Program-made: the position numbers and the translations under genes | DNA from: Melampsora larici-populina 98AG31 | Taxonomy: Eukaryota > Basidiomycota > Pucciniomycetes > Pucciniales > Melampsoraceae | Assembly: GCF_000204055.1 (NCBI RefSeq) | Contig: NW_006768833.1 | Coordinates: 303,039 to 367,038, forward strand | DNA length: 64,000 nucleotides | Reading direction: 5' to 3' | Notes under the pieces: generated by a model | Told to the model about the DNA's origin: nothing | Databases searched by the model: none | What the model saw: the letters and a program-made list of their open reading frames with translations, nothing else | Shown: positions 1 through 12,416 of the stretch, in pieces | How positions within the stretch are numbered: the first letter of the stretch is position 1 | How the letters are laid out: each line of letters opens with the position of its first letter

Positions 1-246
1 GGGAGGAATGTTTACGAAGAAGTTTGCTGTGTACTGCTCAGTGAGGCTCAGCCTAAACCTCTGTTCTGAAACGTGGCGGTGAGGTCAGGCTCATACAGCC
101 CATTCCCATTCCCCGTGAATCCCACCCTCCGGCAGTCCTCCAATTCTCTGCCGTCATGGAACTCCCTGCCAAGTCGTGCCTTGGTTGGCAGTACCAAAGA
201 ATTTTTGACCAATTTGTATTTGCATTGTTAGTCACGAACGGCGTAC
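1..246. other. Upstream region of the peroxidase gene
   Basis: No gene is supported here. Short open frames run on both strands without recognisable motifs. The true first exon or signal peptide of the downstream peroxidase could lie at the end of this stretch, but I cannot place it. Confidence 0.3.
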
Positions 247-2522
247 TTGCAAATCCAGCGGAAATTATCAAAGCTATTCCCAGTGAGACGACAAATTTCT
301 ATTCCGCTATCTGTTTGTTTGCTGCCAAACACACTTGACCTCATCTGCCTATTAGCCAGCTTCAACTTGGCCCCTCTTGTCAGCGTAGGAAGAAAAGTTA
401 TACCTGATGCGGATCATCCATTCATGGTACGTGTTTCGACTTTCGGGCACCAGCTCAGACCGTTTGACGATCTTTTGTGTCTTTTGTCAAAATTAGCCAC
501 CTGGGCCTACTGACGTTCGAGGTAGGGAATCGATCCTCAGATCAACTCTAGGCTGAATTGACTCTTATAATGCTTTGTCTTGTGTCTTTCGATGTTTCGC
601 AGGCGGATGTCCAGGGCTGAATTTATTAGCCAATTATGGATACGTGAGTTAATTGGTTACTCCAAATTCTCCGAAAACAGATTGGCCAAGATTAAAACAT
701 TTGATCAATAGATTCCTAGGAGCGGGATCACCGATATGACAACATTGTTGTATGCAATGCAAGAGGGTTTAGGGTGACTGCTTTATAAGATATCATCATT
801 CCCCGATTGAAATGTTGATCATGTTTCTATCAGCTTGGCCTTGGTTTTGGTAGCCCTTGCTATCAAGACATGTGTAGATTTGACAACGTGAGTATCGAGC
901 TTGGAATGCTTTGAAGCTTGAGCAATATGGCTTTGGTTATGTATTTGAAGCGAGGTTATTCTTAATATATGTTTCCTGCTCACTCAATGTAGCCTAAAGA
1001 TGTCTATTGGTGACACGGATGCTCGGACTGATGGTCCACTGACTTTTTTGTTGGGAAGAACCCCTGGACTATTTGCCCCTCAGACTCACAACAAATATGA
1101 AGGTCTGTGCAGTTTTTTTTGTACATCGTTCACTTTGATAACATTCTGACCTTGAGCCTGGTATAGTTGACGGATCTTTGACAACGGATGACGCTTACTT
1201 TGCGGGAGGCCAAACTAAACAATTCGATGGTTCTAGATGGGCAACCTGGTATAAACTCGCAGGTCAGAGTTGTTTTATCATGAGGTTCGAGCGGCGCGTC
1301 TTCTTTTCAAGCTGATCTTGTCATATTGACAGAGACCAAATATAACGGCATCATGACCGCTGCTTGGAACGGAGAAGTTAGATCCATGCAGGTGCGTTCT
1401 CGCCTCTGACAGGCCAAACCAGAAGCTCATTGATTTGATGTTCTGGAATTTGGGATTCTAAAGTACGATATGTGTCGCAATTCAAACCCTGAATGCCATT
1501 GGGTAAGTATCAGGTTATCAAATGCCATGGAAAGATTGACAAGCTGATTCACTTTGATTGTCTTCATATAGGGTGTAATAGAACAGTAAGAAACATAGGT
1601 GTCAAGTATGCTTCGCAGAAATACTTACTTGAATTGAACCATCCGTTAGACTTGTGTTCTATCTAGGTCAAGCCTTCATTCCGACTATGATGACATCAAC
1701 TGGAGCGGACGGATTACCCGGACCAGCATTGGTGGATTCCATCAACCAGTTCATGGGGATAGTCAAACAGCCCGATGGGACTTTTACTCGTGGGCATTCG
1801 CATCTCCCTCCCGGTCCAGAAGGCGTTTGGTATAGACGAACGATACCCCTCACCGTAAGTTGCAAAACTGTTGATACTCACGACATAAGCCTGATTGAAG
1901 TTGTCCTTTGTTCCAGACGGTCGAGCTCGCTGTGCCTGGTGCTCTGTCGTTGCTCTCTCGTGAGTTTTGAGCTCAATCTTTACCTTACTCAAATCTCAAA
2001 CTCTTTCGTTTATCTTGACTGAATTCACTTCTCTTCAGAGTAAGCTACGTTCTCTTGTTATATCGGTATCCGTCCTTAGTTTGCCCTAGAGAGCCGCGTG
2101 GTCGTCTCTTCTACACGCACTAATATTTTTTTGTGCTTGTGACTATAAATCATCAACAGTTTAGTAAGTCTCTCTGTTCACTTCAGGGCATGATCCACCA
2201 TATTGACTTACCAAATCATCTCAACAGCCCCAATTCGGTCACAATGAAGGAAGAGTCGGAAAATGGAACGTCGCCCCAATTCAAATCCCCGACGTGATTG
2301 CTGCTCCAACAGTCGCCTGTTTGTTATTGAAGTCGGTCAGTACGGTAACACCTGATGAACTCTGTTTTTAATTTATAGAATCCCGATCACCAATTTTTTT
2401 TGTATTTTTTCCAGGCTTTGGATACCAATGGAACTAGATTCGAAGGAGCTACTCTACCTCCTCTCAAAAACTTGCTAGAATATGTTCTTGCGCCTGTCAA
2501 GAATCAATTATCATGTAACTGA
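247..2522 (+). CDS. Heme-thiolate peroxidase (chloroperoxidase/peroxygenase family), multi-exon
   Basis: Probable heme-thiolate peroxidase (Peroxidase_2), a family of usually secreted enzymes that use H2O2 to halogenate or oxygenate organic substrates. The second exon (603-643) encodes GCPGLNLLANYGY, the signature carrying the proximal heme-ligand cysteine. Exons at 993-1102 and 1167-1262 join to give HNKYEVDGSLTTDDAYF, matching the family's HxxxEGDxSLTRxD region, with EVD where EGD is usual. Other exons I can trace with GT-AG borders are 712-773, 834-887, 1333-1391, 1464-1502, 1572-1585, 1650-1854, 1917-1959, 2228-2335 and 2415-2522. The C-terminus is a hydrophobic-helix-rich tail ending QLSCN. 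The 1959-2228 junction needs micro-exons or has decayed. The start is uncertain: the first exon ends at 430 after DADHPFMV, and upstream residues include a hydrophobic stretch that could be a signal peptide. Confidence 0.8.
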
Positions 2523-3353
2523 TCTTTGGACTTCTGCTTTTGTTAAAGTTATTTGTATCTATCTGTCGCTCAAGGTTTTGATCGATAGGTTGTTCAGTGG
2601 TCCTGCATCTGGATTGCCATTCTCTCTGAGATCCAGTAAGATGTACATGAGTCAATAACGCTCTTCAAGTATAATTCAGGTATCTCCTTTCTCATACACA
2701 ATGTAGCTATCTTAGATTCTGAGTCTCAAGGGAAAAGTCAAACACACTGAAGTGAGAATTTCTGTGACGTTGAGCTAGTTGAACACTCCTTTTGCTTCAA
2801 GATCTTGTTGGTGCAAAGATTTCCGTCACAGTGTTCAGACTTCTTCTTTGAACTCTTATATTATGAAGCTCGGTGCCGAATTTATACATGTTGTTCTCTC
2901 GCCTCAGCTTGCATTAACTCAGGGAGGCTCTCGAGAGCCGTTGTGCCCTGACTCGACCAACTCACATAGTCAGACATTTCGTCCTTGCAAGGGCCCAAGG
3001 GGATTATGCTTTCTTCTCCATGAGCAACTTCGCAAAGATGAAGATTTGTTTCACGGAGAGGATGTTAGAAATTTCTAACAAGATTTGATTATAGAAGAAA
3101 GATGAGGTAGCGAGACAATAGGTTCAAATCACTAGATATACAAGATGATGATAAAAAAAAAGGAAAAAAAGGGTACTGTGATACAAAAAAGAGAAAAAAA
3201 CTCCAAACTTCACAACACAAACTGAAAGTCCTCCAGAAAAAATACATTTTTCCCCTCTTTGACAGAGTTAATCATCTAGCACAACTTGGTTTCCACTCCA
3301 ATATCTTGACCTTTTGCTCAAGTAGACAGAGGGTATCCAACTCATCGAATTGA
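2523..3353. other. Intergenic region
   Basis: No gene recognised. An open frame of about 100 codons at 2779-3078 has no motif, no intron structure and no homology I recognise. A/T-rich runs near 3150-3240 are compatible with the 3' flank of the minus-strand gene that ends at 3354. Confidence 0.4.
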
Positions 3354-4516
3354 TCACTTCCAACGCGCAATCCTCAAAGGCTTCGTGGTCTGCACCAACT
3401 TAAGCTCCAACTCTGTATCTACAGCCACTGGTCTACCTCTGGAAAATAGATGTCTGGTAGGTTCAGCTTCTGAAGTTGTGTCACCATTTATACGTCTTCT
3501 AGGACTCGTAGACATCTCAGCTATTGGAGCGGGTATGAGAGATTGTAAGATTCCTAAAGACAGCGCTCGAGAGGTTGGTATAGGACCCTTTCGACGTAAG
3601 AAGTGGCGAGGAGGTGAGATATTCACTTTGATAGATGAATAGTGCGGGTTTTCAAGAGTCACCCAGATCTCGTTTGTTTTCACTGGAGAGGGCTTTGAGC
3701 TCGAAGTCTTGGTTGAGCTTGTTGGAGTGATCAGTTCATCTACTTCTGGTGGTCCTTTAGGCAGATATTTGTTGGATTCCGGGGTTGTGATGATCGTTTT
3801 ACACTCGGAAGTCTCAGCTGCTGGGATACCCCCGAGCTCGGGAGTGCATGGGCCCAAGTTGTGATAGCGTAGTATGTCGAGAGTTAATTTATCGACGTCT
3901 GAAGGTTTCAATGAGCTTGATGCTTCAGGTGATGGAACATCTGAAGCAGAACCACGTGCCTCGAGCGTAGCAGGACCAAAAATGATGGGGGAATCGAGTA
4001 GTCCTTCACGCTCTAGCCTTTTATTGAGTGCTGGTAGGTCGGCGATTTTACTGACTTCATCAATCGATTGAGACGCCTCGCTACCGCTTATGCTACCGGC
4101 CTGAGGATTACAGCGAATATAGTCAGCACATATGAAATAAGAAGACATTCAAGCATATATTCAATGTCTCAAGACCGACCTCGTTACAGCCACTTAAACC
4201 GCTGATCACACCATCAAACAGTGTACTCGCCGCGAGTCGGTGGGATATGCTTGCAGGAAGAGTTAAAACTGGGAGTGGCATTGGTGGTGGCATTGGTGGT
4301 ACTAGGAAAGACTCGGAATTCTAGGAATGGTTTTATTGTTTCTATGGATTAGCGATCATAGAATGCTAAAAACAGGCCAGAGTAAAAAGAGAAAGATGGG
4401 CTCACTTGAGCTTTATACGAGGTCGACAAACTTATACTCGACTTTGAGGGTCTGAGTTTATGGACCGCAGAGCGCACTCGAGTATGAAGCTTGGTCTTAG
4501 AGTCAGTGAAAACCAT
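3354..4516 (-). CDS. Hypothetical Ser/Pro-rich protein, three exons
   Basis: I do not recognise a family. Three exons join cleanly in phase 0: 4516-4406, 4320-4180 and 4100-3354, giving about 332 residues. I chose the ATG at 4516 because it opens a basic peptide (MVFTDSKTKLHTRVRSAVHK) that runs directly into a good donor, whereas the open frame further upstream is hydrophobic and A/T-rich. The second exon holds a Met-Pro run (VPPMPPPMPLP). The third is Ser/Thr/Pro-rich with scattered acidic patches and a basic C-terminus ending RIARWK. There is no membrane segment or catalytic motif. It looks like a largely disordered, lineage-specific protein. In-frame splicing across both introns supports a real gene. 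Confidence 0.6.
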
Positions 4517-7500
4517 GGTGCCAAAAGAAGTTTGAGATATTGAAGTTGATGATGGGAGATGGAAAGTTGAAAGGGAGTAGTTTTGGAGATAGAAAAAGTC
4601 AAGGAAGAGGAGAAACGAGGAAAGAAAGCAAGTGAAGAATAGATGCCAGGAATAAAGCTTTCTGAAAGGCAGTGACGCAGAAAGTAGCAGGTTGGTATTG
4701 GTGATAAGGACTTGATTATCGTAGTGAGATAATGATAATGTAAAGTTGGGAAGCAAGGTCTTGGGCATGTGAGAGATGAAGACTTTGAAGGCCATTTTTA
4801 TACTTTAATCGCGGTGCCTGGAAAGGCTAGCGAGAGAATGTTGCATCCATCATGCTGCAGACCTACTCTTCATCAGGTCTGAGGAATAAAGATCCTCTCG
4901 GTCATTTTAACTATCTTCAACCGCCAAATACCTGGAGGAGGTCTCTTAGTTGCGCTATTGTCACAGATAGGGACATATCTTTAAGCAGATTATCAAATAG
5001 GAATGCGACCTGAATAGCACATTGACAAAGCAGGACCAGTTGCTCCACTCAGTTCTCATGGCCATCGATTGGCTCAAGGGATTTTGGCGATTTGAAGTGC
5101 CAACGGGTGCCTAGGAAGCGCCTATGAAGAGTGAAGTCAGTTCTTCTTCTATGGCCGCCAACGAGGATTTTGAGAAGAGGTACCAAGAACTAATCATGCA
5201 TATTGCGAGTCACGAATGTCAACAGAGTCGAGCTTCGGTCTGGCGGCGTGCCTGAAGAGCTAGCATCACATCATACGACAGTGAGATTCTAGCAGTCATC
5301 TTGAGCAAGAAATCAGATTAACGCCCAACTTCACACAAGTCCATTCTCACAGACACCCAAGCCTGCGAGGATGACTAGTGTCTGGCTGAGGGACTTGGTT
5401 AAGTTAGGATTGATACTATGGGTTTTTGAGCCGCTAAAGATTGGTATCATGATGCTGTCTCAAACCGCTCACGATCCGTAGACGGTAGTACATAGAGTTG
5501 AATGTTTTTTGCCATTGGCATAACTTTTACAAGGTATCGTTGAGGGTATGTATGAATTTTGGTCTTCGATGCTTCAGACAGCTGCTATAGGCTTTTATAC
5601 CTTTAGGTCAACTTTCAGTCCCGACCATCACAGAGCATCTCTTGACTTTGTCAATAGTCCTCGAGTCCTCATAACTTGTATGCACACCGTCATCATTCAC
5701 ATCACAAATCCTCATGGCCTGCAAGTTAAGATCATAACCACGCAAATCAGGTGGCATCTGCTTATGAGGAATGCATCTGTATTTGCAATGAGGAAACCAT
5801 ATCATTGATACATTCTCGAAATATCTGGAATATCGGATCAATAAACTTGACTCGACGTGCAGTACATAACTGCATCATCTGAAGCTGTCTTTCACGAGCA
5901 CTGTATAACTCTTAGAGGACCTTGTAGCAAACGCCTACGAGAGTGCATATATTTGAGGTGAGTTCTGGTAATAAGATTTGATAAAATTGGTATGGTACAT
6001 TAAACGCATGCGAGGGCTGATATGAAGCCGCCAACTTGTGGTCACGATCCATGTGGTACAGTGGTTAAAATTATATTGTTTATATTGCCAGTGCCATTCA
6101 ATACCCCATTTCACCCATCACTGCTGAACAGTCATCGGTAGTAGGACGATGGCTAGCAGGAGAGTGTCCATAGTGAATGCAGACGTCTCCAACATGAATG
6201 CGATAACTGTCCTCGGTCGATGGACTCGAGCCGTGACTCGTTCATTTTTGTGCTGCCTCTGGCGCAATCGCATCGCGAGTTATGATTGGCATTAGAATGA
6301 CTTGATGTGAAGTAAGAGTACCAAACAAACTAGATAATCCTGGATTATCCGGTGACTGGCGGGTCTTGGAGGCGAAGTGATGTTTCTTCGACTTTTTCTC
6401 GAGGAGGCTGTTGTCTCAAATGCTTCATCAATTGTCGGAAACTACAGAAAAACAAACCAAGAACCAAAAAGAGGAAAAAGGAGAAATGACAAATCAGCTT
6501 CTTTCAATGATGACTTATATGGATAAGACTGACTAGATATCATCAAAGCCGTCCTTTGAAAATACACTTTGAGGATTATGCCATGGTGCCTTCTGCTCGA
6601 GTACTTTGGAACGAGATTTACGTCGATCGACTGGCCAAGGATTAGGATCATCTTTTGGAGATAATAATTTTGTAGATTCGGTATAAGGTCTAAGCTAAGA
6701 TTTTCCAGACAATAGATTTGATATCAAAATTTCGAAAATCCGTAAAAGATACTTGAAAAAATCACAATGAAAGTTTTTCATACATCTGAACGAGCCAAGA
6801 TTTGTTTAAAATCAAGTACGACATCCGGAACCACAAAAGACCTCATCTTATCTGGATCAAGACGGTATGTCTTTGCATATTTTCGACCTGATCCATGTGC
6901 ACCTTGTGATTTCGGACCTAGAGCGGGATGGCTACCAGTTCCTGTTGACCGTATGAATCATTCAGAAAAAGAGTCAGTTAAATTCTAAGACTTTCTCCAA
7001 ATATTCAAGAGATTAAGCAAACCTTTGTAAAAACCTACGCCAGCTTGTTTTGATGTCAAGGGTGCTCGACGAGCACCATGAAGTATGCAAGAGGCTTTGA
7101 AGGACATGAATGATGAATGGTAACAAGATAAAATGGTCAAAAGAAAGTTGACTATAGGTCAAGTCGAATGCATACAGCTACAGCCTGGCATAAACTGGCA
7201 TAAACCATGACTTAAATTATGTTACTTAAACCCTAATATTTAAGGCATTCAAGTACAAACATACCCAGCGTACAATATCAAGATGCACCATCACCATCCC
7301 GAATTTCTCCTTGCTCTGATGAAGCACCTCACATCAAACACATCAAGAGATTCCGTCAGGTTGTATGAAAGAAGCAGTTACCATTGAGCTAGGACCTGTG
7401 GCAACTAGTGTTTGAAAACGCAGTCCTATTCCCAATTCTTGAAAGTAGCCCATTACCTCAACAGCAGCTCATCTAGAGTGCGTGGTCAAATGTGATGCAT

Positions 7501-8874
7501 GAATTCCTCTGAAACTTTGCATTCAAAATTGGTTGCAACAACATGCAAGAGATGGAAGACAAAGTTAGAAGAATGAAGTTATGTGTGATTCAGAAAGCAA
7601 TTTTCTTGAGTGCGTTCTTGGAATATGATGTGGATTCTTGATTATGAGGATATTGCCATCATCATCATATCAAATTTGGCCCACTTGAGAGCTCAAAGAA
7701 GAAAAAAAGTGTCTTCTGTGTTGATGACACTTGTCTGTGTTGATGCTTTTCAGTCGTCTTGTACTGGTCATGACTCATGGGTGCCATCAAAGCTACTGCG
7801 GAGCACATACTGAAGAAGTTGGATAGTCACCATGATCTTCCCAATTTTTTGTAACACGAGCCCCATTTTCCTTTTTCAAGATGAGTTGAGTGGGCCATGT
7901 CAACATTGAACCCTTATCTTATGCTCAAATTGTCAATCCAATTCATATCTCCCGCTTTTCGTACCCTTTTTATCATGAAGAGGGGATATTTAAATCATCC
8001 TTGCAAGCAAGCAGACCCGCAACCCAACTCTGCGATCACAGGGGGTTCATCCCTCCTCTCTCGTTGGCTTGCCCGCCCGCCACTACAAAAGTGGTTCAGT
8101 TCGGAACTCCCCTTGTACTCATGAGGACCAGGGGTCAAGTGCTGTGATTATGTTATGAGATCTTATGATGAAACCAGGGCTGTTACTGAAATCGAGAGTG
8201 TTTCTGTCTCATTCGCGCAGCTTGCGTCGGCACCCCAGATACACCAAACGCACTGCATTTCGGCATGTTGGCTCGGTCGATCAGCAAGACAGGCGATATG
8301 TAGTTTACTTGAGGTTTATCATCCTGTCGTTTCCCAAGGACTACTGAAACCTTTTTTTGGGAGATGAATGCCATGAGATACACGGAGTGGCGTAAGAATC
8401 AGAGGATGATGCAATTTTAACCTTTTACCCATGTTGATGTGTGTGGATGTATGCTGATGATTGACTCCCTATGGGATACATATATCAAGGCTTGATCCGT
8501 CACCTGCTTGCGGTTATGTCAATGATCATCGGTTTGAATTCATTTTTGGATGCTCAGTCTTTGTGAGCGTTGCTCATTACTTGGTCTTGTGGACGATCAC
8601 GGGCATTATCTTATAACACAAATGTCAATGCTCTTCAATTCGATTACATCATACCGATTAGCGAGAGTGACTGTAGTCTAGTAGGTCGTAGCTTCACTTG
8701 ATCACACGCTTTCTTGTTCCTGCGCCTTGAATTCGGTTTCCCTTGATCGTTTTAAATATGAATCTTTGTTTGGATCTATTGAACACGTGAAATCATCCTT
8801 GTTTCTGAAATCCCTTTCAAATTTAACCAACTCCGTCTCCTATCCTATCATCATCATCACCCAAAACACCTTGA
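4517..8874. other. Long intergenic region without recognisable genes
   Basis: About 4.4 kb without a supportable gene. Open frames are all under about 90 codons and overlap on opposite strands, with no shared motif or plausible exon chain. I see no terminal inverted repeats or LTR pair. A short A-box-like string near 6053 is not part of a tRNA. Small effector genes of one or two short exons could be missed by reading alone. Confidence 0.4.
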
Positions 8875-9750
8875 ATGAAGAACATGAGCTCTATCACACC
8901 TAAGTTGTCTTCTAAATCTCAAACCCAACGACCTGCTCTTGCTTGTCTCAATATTCCAAATCATCCGTACAAGAACGAGGAGACAGATTCTTCAAGGTTC
9001 ATAAACTCTCTAGAAAGTTTACACGGTATCTCAATACTTCAACCAAACCCACCATCTCGCAGGCCGATGTTATATTTATTTCCACGAGGTGATCCTGAAG
9101 CACCATTCGTACCACTTTCTACTAGACTTACCTTTAAGATTCCTGTCAAGCAAGTTGGAGAGAGTGACTCAGATTCATCAAGTATGTATCCTAGTACGGA
9201 GGAGGAGGAGGAAGAAGATGATGATGAAAAAAACATGGGTGGATTAGATTTTAAAGAATCCACTAAACTTTTAGATTCTTCAGCTATTCAGACTTCAAAA
9301 ATAAAAGGTATATTGAAAAACTCAAAACATACCCCTAGACTCACAACAAGCCCATCCAGTCCCGCTTCTTCACTGGATTCAAGCTCTGCTATCTTATCTC
9401 CCGAATCTATGATCAGCGTTCCAAAAGTCAGAATAGTAGAACCCCTCGACGTATTAGGAGAGTTAAATGAACTAAGAAAATCGTTAATGTATGAATACGA
9501 AGGTAAACCGACACTCGCAAAAAAGATTGATAAACCTTTACCAGCTTCTCCAAAGCTTGGTTTGAAGAAAGGTGTGACGGTCAAATTAGTCGTTAAAGCT
9601 TATCAACGTACACCTCCGGCCACTAGTTCAAAAGCTAGGATCAGATGGATCTCATCTCGTGGTCTTGCTCTTAAATCTATTGATGACTCTCGCTCTGTCA
9701 AACTTCAATCCGATCATGCTGAGCTTGACTCATCCGAACATCTCACTTAA
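8875..9750 (+). CDS. Hypothetical Ser-rich acidic protein with a PFVPL motif
   Basis: Single open frame of 291 residues with no recognised family. Visible features: a Ser-rich N-terminus; the stretch APFVPLSTRLTFKIPV around residues 80-95; then a Ser/Asp run and an acidic tract EEEEEEDDDEK around residues 109-119; a Ser/Pro-rich centre; and a basic C-terminal half. The PFVPLxTRxxFxI block followed by Ser/Asp/Glu residues recurs in the minus-strand gene at 11546-12416, suggesting a shared short module or paralogy. No signal peptide or membrane helix is evident. A second in-frame Met follows three codons after the first, so the start is ambiguous by a few residues. The coding frame is less A/T-rich than its flanks. 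Confidence 0.6.
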   Translation: MKNMSSITPKLSSKSQTQRPALACLNIPNHPYKNEETDSSRFINSLESLHGISILQPNPPSRRPMLYLFPRGDPEAPFVPLSTRLTFKIPVKQVGESDSDSSSMYPSTEEEEEEDDDEKNMGGLDFKESTKLLDSSAIQTSKIKGILKNSKHTPRLTTSPSSPASSLDSSSAILSPESMISVPKVRIVEPLDVLGELNELRKSLMYEYEGKPTLAKKIDKPLPASPKLGLKKGVTVKLVVKAYQRTPPATSSKARIRWISSRGLALKSIDDSRSVKLQSDHAELDSSEHLT

Positions 9751-11545
9751 TCCGACTTCTTCAAAAAATGTGTCTCGGATGACCAAGCAGGAAAAAATTT
9801 CAAGAAACTTTTCTTCCAACAATCCTTTTGTACTTATCCCAAAAAAATCAAAAATTAAATTTCTTCAATCTTATCTTTCTCATCTATGTACATTCATTTG
9901 GTTTCCAATACTTTTTTCTCACACCTTTCGTAAGTTCAACCTTTATCTATAAATCCCTGATGAATTTGAAGATCCAATCCATTAACATTCTTCTCTTTCT
10001 TACTTTTCTAAAGGGATCAAGGTTGATCCTTTGTATTTTTATAAGTTCAAGCCGTTTTCAAAACCCTATTCCATCTTACTGGATCAACATCAAAATGATT
10101 ACGAATGATTATCTTATCATTGAGTCTATAAATCGCACGACCGGAAACCAACTTTGCAAAAAAGAATGATCAGAAATGATCATGGAGAGTAGTTCATGAT
10201 TTACTTGTTATTTCTTTCACAAAACTTAAGATGATATTGTGTAGCCTGGATGACATAAGCTTTGGGCGTCAAAAGAAAACTCTCATCAGATGTTGGTATT
10301 ATGCTTCATTGTCTTGTCTGGAAATTTGTGTTATCATAAATAGTGGTCACCATTTTCCTGTTGTTTGTCAAAAACTTGCTCGAAGCTCAGGAGAGGTATG
10401 TTAAGAATTGTGAAATATGATTTCAAGCGTGTCACTGTCACGAAGTAAGGTTTGAAAGTACAAGTTCATCTAGACCTTGAGAACCAGAAGAAGTGATCAA
10501 TGTTGATTAGTCTGTTTCACTTCTTTCATTATGCTTGGCATTTCTCAAGGTACTTCCCATCTAGATCCCAAATACCAAAAATATACATCTCACTGTAAAA
10601 TATACTTGTTTTGTGATTGATTGATGCTTCTTTTGTGCCACATACCTTCAAGTTCTGCTTGCAATTATTGAGCTGGAATAGACTTCAAATTTTGGACGGT
10701 TTTTCAAATCTTTTCTGGGTGGTGTTTGTGAGGGAAACAATTCCAACAGTGACAATTCTGATGGCCAACCAAAGGATCCAATAATTTTATGACCATGAGG
10801 TTACTATTGTACAGAAATAGTAGATGACAATTTGGCTCAGACAATCAGTTAGCGGTTTCAAGGACTACCAAGTTGTGCAGTTATTCCAAAGGTGAATAGC
10901 AAAGTGATCAAGTGACACAGAAGATCCATTGATATCCTCTGAGCTCCCCAATAGAAAATGTTCTTTGACAAGGTTATCATAAGACTTGAGTCTATAGTGA
11001 TACTACTACAAAGTCACTCTCTTCTTGCTACCAACACAGTATGGGTGTGTTATAAAGCAATAGATACTGCTTTGATCTGCAAAGCTATATCAGACTCGAG
11101 ATCAGTAAGGGACCACAAAGTGTGCTTGAGCAAGTTCTGGTGAGAATTTAAATCAGCATGTAGTCATTTTGGAATCAATTGTCCCAAGAACACAAGCTAG
11201 TAAAAAAATGTAATGTCAATAACAACAAAATTACAAAAAAATGAACGTCTGATAAAAACAAAACCAAAATAAAAAAGGATTGAAGTGTATAGAAAAGAAA
11301 AATGTTAAAATAATCTTAAATTTGAAATGCTCTGCTAGGAGCTATTAGTAATAATTATCACAGTAATGAAAACTTATCAAATGTCTGCTTAAAAAGATAT
11401 ATAGATAGCCTGGAAAAAGGCTTGATAATGAATGTCGACCAAGTATAATCACCACGACCAAAGAATAAAAAATAAAACCCGACTCTAAGAGATAAAGAAT
11501 TGAAAAGATAAAGATAATAAGATGAGCATCGAAAAAAAAAATGAT
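9751..11545. other. A/T-rich intergenic region
   Basis: No gene supported. The first 400 bases are A/T-rich and hold only fortuitous open frames (Phe/Ile/Leu-rich translations). The stretch from 11140 to 11545 is very A-rich and borders the 3' end of the minus-strand gene. Confidence 0.4.
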
Positions 11546-12416
11546 TTAATGAGGACCAGAACCAGAGAATCGTTTAGATTGTCTAACAAGTGAATTAACG
11601 AGAGGAGGAGAAGCCGAGTTCAAGTGACGAGAGAGATGTGAAGATTTTGATAAGTTGAAAGAAGTTGAACGAAACAAAGCTGTAGAGTTTGAATTCGAAT
11701 AGGTTGGAAGAGGTAATGCAAAGAGATCAGAAGCAGGTGAAGTCCAAGCTAAGAAAGGCATGGATGTTCTAGGCATCGGTATGGTCGAGATGGTCACTGA
11801 TCTTGATTTGTTGATGATCGGTGAAGGAGGAGGAGAAGTCAGTTCAGATTTGATGGCTTGAAGTGCTAGTTGTCGTCTTCTTTCTCGTTCTCGTTCTCGA
11901 CCGCCTTTCATGGCACTTTGTCCCGTAAATTCACTCTCTTCTCCTCGTCTTCTTTTACCCCATACTAATTTATATTGAAGAGTTTCGTCACATGATTCGG
12001 TTTCTGAATCACTACTATTTCCTGATAAGTTGTTTGAGATTCGAGATCGAGGTTGATTACCGATATGAGAGATTCGAAAATGACGACGAGTTTTGAGAGG
12101 CACAAAAGGTTTATCGGTTAAATTTCTTACATAGTCAACTGGAAAAGACCTTCGACGAGACGATTGGCGAGTAGGAGTAGGAGTGAATAATTTAGCTAAT
12201 GATAAGAATGGAATGAAAAGGAAAACTAAAAGATTCCAAAAAGTTATTAGATCGGTTTGGTTGGAATGATTGGGTTTCAAGTAGTGAGATTGATTGCAAC
12301 TTACCAAGTAATAAAGAAATGAATTTAAGAAAACTAAATGGTTCGAATTTCATTTCGAGTACCATTGGAGTTGTATGATCTATGCCCAGTTGAGACAAGT
12401 TAATAGGATCTGACAT
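11546..12416 (-). CDS. Hypothetical single-pass membrane protein with a PFVPL motif
   Basis: Two exons, 12416-12305 and 12225-11546, join in phase 1 to give about 263 residues starting MSDPINLSQLGID. The splice produces one strong hydrophobic segment, FLKFISLLLVFLFIPFLSLA, around residues 30-49, which neither exon would encode alone; this supports the intron. After the membrane segment comes a basic patch, then PFVPLKTRRHFRIS and a Ser/Asp-rich stretch, matching the order of features in the plus-strand gene at 8875-9750. Further on there is an Arg/Glu-rich helix-like stretch and a Ser/Pro-rich tail. I do not recognise a family. The PFVPL similarity suggests common origin with the neighbouring gene or a shared short linear motif. 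Confidence 0.6.

Noticed and set aside
2779..3078. Plus-strand 99-codon frame
   Set aside because: No motif, no splice partners and no composition contrast to the flanks.
6050..6085. A-box-like string GTGGTACAGTGGTT
   Set aside because: No matching B box, acceptor stem or anticodon arm; not a tRNA.
4517..8874. Search for secreted effector-like small genes
   Set aside because: No frame combines a convincing signal peptide with a stop and intron pattern; none can be supported by reading alone.
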